From NCBI GenBank assembly GCA_937888485.1, contig CALAQQ010000175.1, forward strand, positions 1 to 11,134: a stretch of DNA of 11,134 nucleotides, in the 5' to 3' direction. Positions within the stretch are counted from its first letter, which is position 1. Each line of letters begins with the position of its first letter. Both the position numbers and the translations under genes were made by a program. The stretch is from an uncultured Clostridia bacterium. GTDB lineage: Bacteria; Bacillota; Clostridia; Oscillospirales; Acutalibacteraceae. A model generated the notes under the pieces. The model was not told the DNA's origin, searched no databases, and was given only the letters and a program-made list of their open reading frames with translations. Positions 1 to 5,789 of this stretch are shown here, in pieces.

Positions 1-5
1 CTCTT

Positions 6-785
6 CTAAATATTAAACGAGCTGGAAAGTACATTAACATCAATGTATGCCAAAATGTCGTTGCGAATAACAAAGACAAGATCCTCTGGCAAGCTCCAAG
101 TGATTACTGGCTTGCCGTAACCGCCAACCTTTGCCCATGCATTGTATTTGGTGCTTGGCATTTGCATATTGAGGTAAAGTTCCCTCATCTTGGTAACAAA
201 TGCTTTGGCGTTTGCCTCAGAATTTACACCGTTAACAACCTGATACTGTACTTGGTTCTTTAGATATGCCCCACCGATCAAGTTCTTAGCGCCGTTGTAC
301 AAACTTAGTGATAGGCCATCAATAAAGCGTTCTAGTGCATCCCAGCTCATAAAGGCTTTTTTGAGCTGTGTATAGGACACTGTAACAGGATACTGGAGAT
401 CCATATTAATTGCAAAATACTGGACTTTTACATCAGCCTCATACTTTGCAAGTAGGCCAGCGAAATCCTCAACATTGGTTTTGCGGCCTTTAGCTGGGTT
501 CACATAAGTGGACTCAGTGGCATAACCGAGTGGCAAGTTATCGCCCTCCAAAATCTGGAGTGGGTTATCAAAATACTTAACCTCAAACTTGGATGCAACC
601 AATTTGTTAATAAGCATCGCCATAAAGTCGTTGCGAACATTAACATAATTTAGCACCGGCTCGGATAGAGCACCGATATCGGTAGTGCTGGTAATAATAG
701 GCACATACTGGTGGTATGCGCTACCCTCTTTAATGCTCATCTCTCGGATGGCGTTAAGCGAGTCAACTAGACCAAGACTTGGCAT
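6..785 (-). CDS. phi29-type phage major capsid protein, N-terminal ~260 residues; in-frame TAG near the window edge
   Basis: This is the head shell protein of a small podovirus-like tailed phage. Compared with phi29 gp8 as I recall it, it aligns collinearly from the first residue: YVP near residue 27, VRNDF (phi29 VQNDF) near 50, NPL then PLG in the next 30 residues, KKAFMSWD (phi29 KTAFVSWG), FVTKMR (phi29 FVKKMR), and DVNVLSSSFNI (phi29 DVDVLAKAFNM) at the end. The N-terminus is therefore complete. An AGGAGG lies 8 nt before the ATG. phi29 gp8 has about 448 residues with an HK97-like core and a C-terminal Ig-like domain, so roughly 40% is missing here. The frame stops at TAG (positions 6-8), followed by AAG and two more bases. 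The TAG may be read as an amino acid, or the gene may be truncated. Glu is GAG in 10 of 12 cases, Pro is mostly CCA and Leu CTA is frequent, unlike the rpo genes. It sits where fusA is expected. Identification is firm; its genomic placement is doubtful. Confidence 0.85.
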   Translation of the reverse strand: MPSLGLVDSLNAIREMSIKEGSAYHQYVPIITSTTDIGALSEPVLNYVNVRNDFMAMLINKLVASKFEVKYFDNPLQILEGDNLPLGYATESTYVNPAKGRKTNVEDFAGLLAKYEADVKVQYFAINMDLQYPVTVSYTQLKKAFMSWDALERFIDGLSLSLYNGAKNLIGGAYLKNQVQYQVVNGVNSEANAKAFVTKMRELYLNMQMPSTKYNAWAKVGGYGKPVITWSLPEDLVFVIRNDILAYIDVNVLSSSFNI

Positions 786-824
786 AATTTTATCCTCCTA
801 TTAATAGTTAAGCAAATAAGATTA
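786..824. other. host/phage junction interval
   Basis: These 39 bases join a chromosomal r-protein gene to a phage structural gene. The interval contains no attachment-site-like repeat, tRNA fragment, transposon end or target duplication that I can see. Minus strand: AT-rich bases after the rpsG TAA, then the AGGAGG of the capsid gene. An exact breakpoint cannot be placed by eye. It may be a real insertion point or an assembly join. Confidence 0.5.
794..799 (-). promoter_or_regulatory. Shine-Dalgarno sequence of the capsid gene
   Basis: The minus strand reads AGGAGG 8 nt before the ATG at 785-783. It fixes the capsid start, which also matches the N-terminus of phi29 gp8. I see no promoter in the short interval between rpsG and this gene. 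Confidence 0.75.
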
Positions 825-1295
825 TTACCATCTGAAATGTGCGAAAGCCTTGTTAGCTTCTGCCATCTTATGGGTATCTTCACGCTTTTTGAATGCTGAA
901 CCTGTTTCGTTGGTAGCATCAATGATTTCGTTGGCAAGTCTTTCCTTCATTGTTCTTTCTGAACGCTGACGGCTGTAGAGTGTGATCCAACGAAGACCGA
1001 GAGTCTGTCTTCTCTCGGGGCGAACTTCCATGGGTACCTGATAGGTAGCACCGCCTACACGGCGAGCTTTAACTTCAAGTAAAGGCATAACGTTTTCCAT
1101 TGCTGCCTCAAAAACCTCAAGGGGTTCTTTGCCTGTTTTTTCTTTGATGATTTCAAAAGCATCGTAAACGATCTTCTGAGCTACACCTTTCTTACCATCA
1201 TACATAACGTTGTTGATAAGACGGGTAACGAGTTTTGAATTGTAAAGCGGATCAGGCAAAACTTCACGTTTTGCTATATTGCCTCTTCTTGGCAC
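825..1295 (-). CDS. rpsG: 30S ribosomal protein S7
   Basis: S7 is the primary assembly protein of the 30S head; it binds the 3' major domain of 16S rRNA and lies near the E and P sites. I place the start at GTG (1295-1293), giving MPRRG and exactly 156 residues, the usual bacterial length. A consensus AAGGAGGG ends 7 nt upstream. The ATG further up at 1313 would make the Shine-Dalgarno sequence itself coding, so I reject it. Family landmarks are the N-terminal PRRGNI, the RVGGATYQVP segment with the following RPERR, and a C-terminal KMAEANKAFAHFRW. It follows rpsL, as in the str operon, but with an unusually long 168-nt gap holding a weak terminator-like hairpin and a candidate promoter. fusA does not follow it. 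Certain identification. Confidence 0.98.
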   Translation of the reverse strand: MPRRGNIAKREVLPDPLYNSKLVTRLINNVMYDGKKGVAQKIVYDAFEIIKEKTGKEPLEVFEAAMENVMPLLEVKARRVGGATYQVPMEVRPERRQTLGLRWITLYSRQRSERTMKERLANEIIDATNETGSAFKKREDTHKMAEANKAFAHFRW

Positions 1296-1302
1296 TTCGC
1301 TT

Positions 1303-1310
1303 CCCTCCTT
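1303..1310 (-). promoter_or_regulatory. Shine-Dalgarno sequence that decides the rpsG GTG start
   Basis: Minus strand AAGGAGGG, 7 nt before GTG at 1295. It sits only just downstream of the ATG at 1313 and so argues against that ATG as the start. Confidence 0.85.
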
Positions 1311-1311
1311 C

Positions 1312-1376
1312 ATAGTAATGATATCATAGGTACTCGAGTGACAAATTCCCGTGGCGCCAACGCTGAGGCATACTAT
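1312..1376 (-). promoter_or_regulatory. structured leader of rpsG with three palindromes
   Basis: Three perfect palindromes lie in this short stretch: TGGCGCCA (1352-1359), ACTCGAGT (1332-1339) and ATGATATCAT (1318-1327). ATAGTA (1376-1371) can also pair with TACTAT (1317-1312), closing the whole region directly next to the Shine-Dalgarno sequence. In E. coli, S7 represses its own translation through the rpsL-rpsG intercistronic RNA. A similar control here is only an inference; I did not recognise the S7 consensus. Confidence 0.35.
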
Positions 1377-1377
1377 T

Positions 1378-1406
1378 TATATATAATATACCCTTGCATT
1401 GGTCAA
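1378..1406 (-). promoter_or_regulatory. candidate sigma-A promoter for rpsG
   Basis: Minus strand TTGACC (1406-1401), a 17-bp spacer, then TATATA (1383-1378). The -35 overlaps the end of the terminator-like hairpin just upstream. If used, it would start rpsG mRNA near 1371 with a leader of about 75 nt. The neighbourhood is AT-rich, so the -10 match has limited weight. Confidence 0.45.
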
Positions 1407-1424
1407 AAAGCAGTTTTGCTTTTT
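1405..1424 (-). terminator. weak terminator or attenuator hairpin between rpsL and rpsG
   Basis: Minus strand AAAAAGCA, loop AAAC, TGCTTTTT: an 8-bp perfect stem with only two G-C pairs, whose 3' arm supplies the U-run. It lies about 40 nt after the rpsL stop. The stem is weak, so partial termination is more likely than a full stop. Confidence 0.4.
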
Positions 1425-1463
1425 CAGCCTGCAAGAAGATTTGTCTCAAAAAATGGTTGCGGA

Positions 1464-1886
1464 TTATTTCTTTGCTGCCTTGGGACGCTTTGCACCGTAC
1501 TTTGAACGGGCCTGCATTCTGCCGTTAACGCCCTGGGTATCAAGTGTACCGCGGATGATGTGGTAACGCACACCGGGAAGGTCCTTAACACGACCGCCTC
1601 TGATAAGAACAACGGAGTGTTCCTGAAGGTTATGGCCAACACCGGGAATATAAGCTGAAACCTCAATGCCGTTTGTGAGACGAACTCTTGCGATCTTACG
1701 AAGAGCTGAGTTGGGCTTTTTGGGGGTTGCAGTCTTAACAGCGGTGCATACACCACGCTTCTGAGGAGAATCCTGATCTGTAAGAACATTCTTCTTTGAG
1801 TTGAGACCCTTCAAAAGAGCGGGAGCCTTGGGCTTCTTTTCAAGTGTTTCCCTGCCGTTACGAACGAGCTGATTAAAGGTAGGCAA
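1464..1886 (-). CDS. rpsL: 30S ribosomal protein S12
   Basis: S12 sits at the 30S decoding centre and controls tRNA selection accuracy. I choose the TTG at 1886-1884, giving MPTFNQLVR and 140 residues; AGGAGA lies 8 nt upstream. The TTG two codons earlier (1892) is only 2 nt from that site and adds residues not found in the family. Residues 25-39 hold the insertion usual in Bacillota S12, followed by PQKRGVCT (41-48), TPKKPNSALRK (54-64) and GGRVKDLPG (97-105). Lys56 and Lys101 correspond to E. coli Lys43 and Lys88, where streptomycin-resistance changes occur; both are wild type here. Asp102 matches the position methylthiolated in E. coli. The gene has its own promoter just behind rpoC. Confidence 0.98.
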   Translation of the reverse strand: MPTFNQLVRNGRETLEKKPKAPALLKGLNSKKNVLTDQDSPQKRGVCTAVKTATPKKPNSALRKIARVRLTNGIEVSAYIPGVGHNLQEHSVVLIRGGRVKDLPGVRYHIIRGTLDTQGVNGRMQARSKYGAKRPKAAKK

Positions 1887-1894
1887 AAACAATC

Positions 1895-1900
1895 TCTCCT
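1895..1900 (-). promoter_or_regulatory. Shine-Dalgarno sequence that decides the rpsL TTG start
   Basis: Minus strand AGGAGA, 8 nt before TTG at 1886 but only 2 nt before the alternative TTG at 1892. The spacing supports the inner start. Confidence 0.8.
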
Positions 1901-1924
1901 TTCTTTGATTATATATATGGTTCA

Positions 1925-1955
1925 GAAGTTCCGCTCTGCAAAAGAGCAGAACTTC
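1925..1955 (-). promoter_or_regulatory. strong hairpin in the rpsL leader, no U-tract
   Basis: Arms 1949-1955 and 1943-1947 pair with 1925-1931 and 1933-1937: seven pairs, one A/C mismatch, five pairs, and a 5-nt loop. The minus-strand sequence after it (TGAACCATATATATAATC) is AT-rich but has no U-run, so it is not a standard intrinsic terminator. It lies downstream of the rpsL promoter. It could stabilise the mRNA, protect an rpoC 3' end, or regulate rpsL. Confidence 0.55.
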
Positions 1956-1973
1956 ATGACACCACGATTTAGT

Positions 1974-2003
1974 ATTTTAACACATGTCGACACCGTTTGT
2001 CAA
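1974..2003 (-). promoter_or_regulatory. sigma-A promoter of rpsL(-rpsG)
   Basis: Minus strand TTGACA (2003-1998), an 18-bp spacer, and TAAAAT (1979-1974) preceded by TGT, an extended -10. The -35 is a perfect consensus. It starts 15 nt after the rpoC stop; transcription would begin near 1967 and give an 80-nt leader. Read from sequence only. Confidence 0.75.
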
Positions 2004-2018
2004 CAGTTTCTACAAAAA

Positions 2019-5000
2019 TCACTCAACATTTTCAGCATTATTGCCGAACTTTCCTGTTGAGAAAACATTTACGTTGCTGTAACACTTCATACCTGTACCT
2101 GAGGGAAGGAGTTTACCGATAATTACGTTCTCCTTAAGACCGATAAGCGGATCTGTCTTGCCCTTGATAGCGGCATCGGTAAGAACTCTTGTTGTTTCCT
2201 GGAAGGATGCAGCTGAAAGGAATGAATCGGTTGCAAGTGAAGACTTGGTGATACCCATGAGAGTGGGTACTGCCTGTGCAAGCTTGGGTTCTTCGCCCTT
2301 TTCTGCAGCTTCTCTTGTGATTCTTTCGTTTTCTTCTCTGAATTCTGCCTTTTCAACAACAACGCCGGGAAGGAACTTGGAATCACCGGGTTCGGAGATT
2401 CTGACCTTTCTCATCATCTGGCGTACGATAACTTCGATATGCTTATCGTTGATATCAACACCCTGACCGCGGTAGGTTCTCTGTACTTCTCTGATGAGGT
2501 AGTCATGAACAGCCTCAACACCGAGAATTGCAAGAATATCGTGGGGACTCTGTGCACCTTCGGTGAGCTGAGCACCCTTGGCAACTCTCTGTCCCTCTGT
2601 AACCTTAAGACGGAAACCATAGGGAATAAGGTATGTCTTTTCTTCGCCGTCATCAGCGGTAACAACAACATGCTGGCTCTTCTTGATTTCTCTGAAGGAA
2701 ACAACGCCTTCTTCTTCACTCATGATAGCAAGCATCTTGGGTTTACGTGCTTCGAAGAGTTCTTCGATTCTGGGAAGACCGGTGGTAATATCCGACTGGT
2801 CGGCAGCACCGCCGGTGTGGAAGGTTCTCATCGTAAGCTGAGTACCGGGTTCACCGATGGACTGAGCAGCAATAATACCAACTGCTTCACCTACTGTTAC
2901 TGGATCGCCTGTTGCAAGGTTTGCACCGTAGCACTTGATACATACGCCTCTGTCTGAGCAGCAGGAAAGAAGTGAACGAATCTTGATCTGTGCTCTTGCA
3001 CCTTCGGGAAGTTCACCTGCGGCAATCTTCTTGTCGGTTTCTCTCTGAACACTTGCAGCAACCTTTTCTGCAACTGCGTCGTTGACCATAACATCCTTTG
3101 AAGCGAGGAGTTCGCCTGTTGCGGGGTCAACATAATCTTCAAGAAGGAATCTGCCTGTCAGTCTTTCTGCAAGACCTACAATCTTTCTGCCGCCGGACTT
3201 GGGATCGCCGTCATAAATATCATATACATTGATACCGTCGGTGCAGTGGCAGTCTTCCTGATGGATAATAACTTCCTGTGAAACGTCAACAAGACGGCGG
3301 GTAAGGTAACCCGAGTCAGCTGTACGGAGAGCTGTATCGGCAAGACCTTTACGGGCACCACGGGAAGAAATGAAGTATTCTGAAATGTTGAGGCCTTCAC
3401 GGTAGTTAGCCTTGATGGGAACCTCAATTGTTTTACCTGCAGTATTTGCGATTAGACCGCGCATACCTGCAAGCTGACGAAGCTGTGAATCGTTACCGCG
3501 GGCACCCGAATCAAGCATCATGTTGATGGGGTTGAACTTCTTGAAGTTCTTCTTAAGTTCTGCCGCAACATCCTTGGTACAATCTTCCCAAGCCTTGATA
3601 ACTTCTTCGGAGCGTTCATCGTTGGTGATGAGACCTCTTTCGTAGTTCTTGGTAATCTTTGAAACCTTCTTCTCTGCAACTTCGAGAAGAGCCTTCTTCT
3701 GGGGAGGAATTGTTGCGTCAACAACAGCAACGGTAATACCGCTTCGTGTTGAATAGTTATAACCCTGAGCCTTGATTTTATCAAGAACGTCAGCGGAAAC
3801 TGCTGTTCCGTGAACTTTGATGCAGCGGTCAATAATCTTGCCGAGCATCTTTTTATTAACAAGTACGTCAACCTCGGGAGTGAAGAGGTTGTCAGGATTT
3901 GTTCTGTCGATAAATCCGAGATCCTGAGGAACGGGGCCGTTGAAGATAACCTTACCGAGAGTTGTCTTTACAAGGCGGGTAATCTTTTCACCGTTTACTT
4001 CCTTTGTCATACGGATTCTGATATTTACGTGAAGACCGATATCGCCTTCATCATAAGCCATCATTGCTTCATCAACGCTTCCGAACGTCTTATAGATAAG
4101 AATTCTTTCGCCGTTTTCGTCAAGAATGGGATTTCCGTTTTCATCCTTAGCTTCAACCGCTGCACCGGGTTCGCAGGGGTTATCGGGATTATAATCCGAA
4201 TTCTCGGGATTATTGTCGTTAACCATTGTAAGGTAATACGAACCGAGGATCATGTCCTGGGTGGGAACGGCAACGGGACGTCCGTCCGAAGGCTTGAGGA
4301 GGTTGTTGGCAGCAAGCATAAGGAAACGTGCTTCTGCCTGAGCCTCTGCCGAAAGAGGAACGTGAACAGCCATCTGGTCGCCGTCGAAGTCAGCGTTGAA
4401 AGCGGTACATACGAGGGGATGAAGCTTGATTGCTCTGCCTTCTACGAGAACGGGTTCAAATGCCTGAATACCGAGTCTGTGAAGTGTGGGAGCACGGTTA
4501 AGCATAACGGGATGGTCTTTGATAACAACTTCAAGTGCATCCCATACAGCAGGATTGGAGCGTTCAACCATCTTACGGGCTGACTTAACATTACCTGCAA
4601 CTTCTGTTTCAACAAGACGCTTCATAACGAAGGGCTTGAAGAGTTCAAGAGCCATTTCCTTGGGAAGACCGCACTGATAAAGCTTGAGTTCGGGTCCTAC
4701 AACGATAACCGAACGGCCTGAGTAGTCAACACGCTTACCGAGAAGGTTCTGTCTGAAACGACCCTGCTTACCCTTGAGCATATCGGAGAGTGATTTGAGA
4801 GCTCTGTTGTTGGGACCTGTAACAGGTCTGCCTCTTCTGCCGTTGTCGATAAGAGCGTCAACAGCTTCCTGGAGCATTCTCTTTTCGTTTCTGATAATGA
4901 TTTCGGGAGAGCCGAGTTCTATAAGCTTTGCAAGACGGTTGTTTCTGTTAATAACACGTCTGTAAAGGTCATTGAGGTCGGAGGTTGCAAATCTGCCACC

Positions 5001-5750
5001 TTCGAGCTGAACCATAGGTCTGATTTCAGGAGGAATTACGGGAATTACATCGAGAATCATCCATTCGGGTCTGTTGCCCGACTGTCTGAATGCCTCAACA
5101 ACTTCAAGGCGCTTGAGAGCCTTTGCTCTCTTCTGACCCGAAGCGGATTCCATTTCTTCCTTGAGCTTCGCCGAAAGTTCTTCAAGGTCAATTTCGGCAA
5201 GAAGCTGCTTTATTGCCTCAGCACCCATGCCTGCCTTGAAATCATCCTCGTAGCGAAGTCTGTATTCTTCATAATCCTTCTCATCGAGAGTCTGATACTT
5301 TTCAAGGGGTGTATCACCGGGGTCTGTTACGATATGCTTTGCAAAATAGAGAACTTTTTCAAGGTCTCTGGGTGATATATCAAGGATAAGACCCATTCTT
5401 GAGGGGATACCCTTGAAATACCAGATGTGAGAAACGGGGGTTGCAAGTTCGATGTGGCCCATTCTCTCACGGCGAACCTTTGCTCTTGTTATTTCAACAC
5501 CGCAGCGTTCGCAGATTTTGCCTTTGTAGCGGATTCTCTTATACTTTCCGCAGTGGCACTCCCAGTCCTTCTGAGGTCCGAAAATCTTTTCGCAGAAAAG
5601 ACCGTCCTTTTCGGGTTTGAGAGTTCTGTAGTTTATGGTTTCGGGCTTCTTTACTTCACCGTATGACCACTCTCTTATCTGGTCGGGTGAAGCAAGGCCG
5701 ATTTTTATGGATTCAAATGTAAGGTTGCTGTTGGATTCGATAATTTCCAT
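2019..5750 (-). CDS. rpoC: DNA-directed RNA polymerase subunit beta'
   Basis: The beta' subunit carries the catalytic Mg2+ and the clamp, bridge helix and trigger loop of RNA polymerase. It has 1243 residues, slightly longer than the roughly 1200 usual in Bacillota. The N-terminal zinc site is Cys65, Cys67, Cys80, Cys83. The active-site NADFDGD is at 452-458 with Asp454, Asp456 and Asp458. The second zinc site is Cys834 with Cys930, Cys937 and Cys940. The bridge-helix/trigger-loop segment GEAVGIIAAQSIGEPGTQL and the following TMRTFHTGG are intact, with no large trigger-loop insertion of the E. coli kind. Residues about 510-552 form an Asn/Asp/Pro-rich insertion with a DENG repeat after the DMILGSYYLT segment. 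GGAAGGGG lies 9 nt before the ATG. It follows rpoB after 39 nt without a terminator, so the two are presumably one operon. Confidence 0.99.
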   Translation of the reverse strand: MEIIESNSNLTFESIKIGLASPDQIREWSYGEVKKPETINYRTLKPEKDGLFCEKIFGPQKDWECHCGKYKRIRYKGKICERCGVEITRAKVRRERMGHIELATPVSHIWYFKGIPSRMGLILDISPRDLEKVLYFAKHIVTDPGDTPLEKYQTLDEKDYEEYRLRYEDDFKAGMGAEAIKQLLAEIDLEELSAKLKEEMESASGQKRAKALKRLEVVEAFRQSGNRPEWMILDVIPVIPPEIRPMVQLEGGRFATSDLNDLYRRVINRNNRLAKLIELGSPEIIIRNEKRMLQEAVDALIDNGRRGRPVTGPNNRALKSLSDMLKGKQGRFRQNLLGKRVDYSGRSVIVVGPELKLYQCGLPKEMALELFKPFVMKRLVETEVAGNVKSARKMVERSNPAVWDALEVVIKDHPVMLNRAPTLHRLGIQAFEPVLVEGRAIKLHPLVCTAFNADFDGDQMAVHVPLSAEAQAEARFLMLAANNLLKPSDGRPVAVPTQDMILGSYYLTMVNDNNPENSDYNPDNPCEPGAAVEAKDENGNPILDENGERILIYKTFGSVDEAMMAYDEGDIGLHVNIRIRMTKEVNGEKITRLVKTTLGKVIFNGPVPQDLGFIDRTNPDNLFTPEVDVLVNKKMLGKIIDRCIKVHGTAVSADVLDKIKAQGYNYSTRSGITVAVVDATIPPQKKALLEVAEKKVSKITKNYERGLITNDERSEEVIKAWEDCTKDVAAELKKNFKKFNPINMMLDSGARGNDSQLRQLAGMRGLIANTAGKTIEVPIKANYREGLNISEYFISSRGARKGLADTALRTADSGYLTRRLVDVSQEVIIHQEDCHCTDGINVYDIYDGDPKSGGRKIVGLAERLTGRFLLEDYVDPATGELLASKDVMVNDAVAEKVAASVQRETDKKIAAGELPEGARAQIKIRSLLSCCSDRGVCIKCYGANLATGDPVTVGEAVGIIAAQSIGEPGTQLTMRTFHTGGAADQSDITTGLPRIEELFEARKPKMLAIMSEEEGVVSFREIKKSQHVVVTADDGEEKTYLIPYGFRLKVTEGQRVAKGAQLTEGAQSPHDILAILGVEAVHDYLIREVQRTYRGQGVDINDKHIEVIVRQMMRKVRISEPGDSKFLPGVVVEKAEFREENERITREAAEKGEEPKLAQAVPTLMGITKSSLATDSFLSAASFQETTRVLTDAAIKGKTDPLIGLKENVIIGKLLPSGTGMKCYSNVNVFSTGKFGNNAENVE

Positions 5751-5759
5751 TAAACGATG

Positions 5760-5767
5760 CCCCTTCC
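5760..5767 (-). promoter_or_regulatory. Shine-Dalgarno sequence of rpoC
   Basis: Minus strand GGAAGGGG, 9 nt before the rpoC ATG, inside the 39-nt rpoB-rpoC gap. No terminator or promoter is visible in the gap. Confidence 0.6.
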
Positions 5768-5789
5768 GTTAGTTTTTTGGAGCAGGCGA

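Noticed and set aside
1297..1313. ATG at 1313 as the rpsG start
   Set aside because: It would translate the Shine-Dalgarno sequence and add six residues absent from S7; GTG at 1295 gives the standard 156 residues.
1581..1722. Possible streptomycin-resistance changes in rpsL
   Set aside because: The residues matching E. coli Lys43 and Lys88 are both lysine.
1424..1789. 121-codon minus-strand frame overlapping rpsL in another phase
   Set aside because: rpsL is certain in this interval; the other frame is a shadow.
1908..1913. TATAAT on the minus strand just upstream of rpsL as a second promoter
   Set aside because: No acceptable -35 at 16-18 bp, since the hairpin arm occupies that place, and the leader would be very short.
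2439..2957. 172-codon open frame on the plus strand opposite rpoC
   Set aside because: Antisense shadow of conserved rpoC sequence; no motif of its own.
3810..4583. 257-codon open frame on the plus strand opposite rpoC
   Set aside because: It lies wholly antisense to the catalytic core of rpoC, its protein resembles nothing I know, and the bias of rpoC codons readily leaves the opposite strand open.
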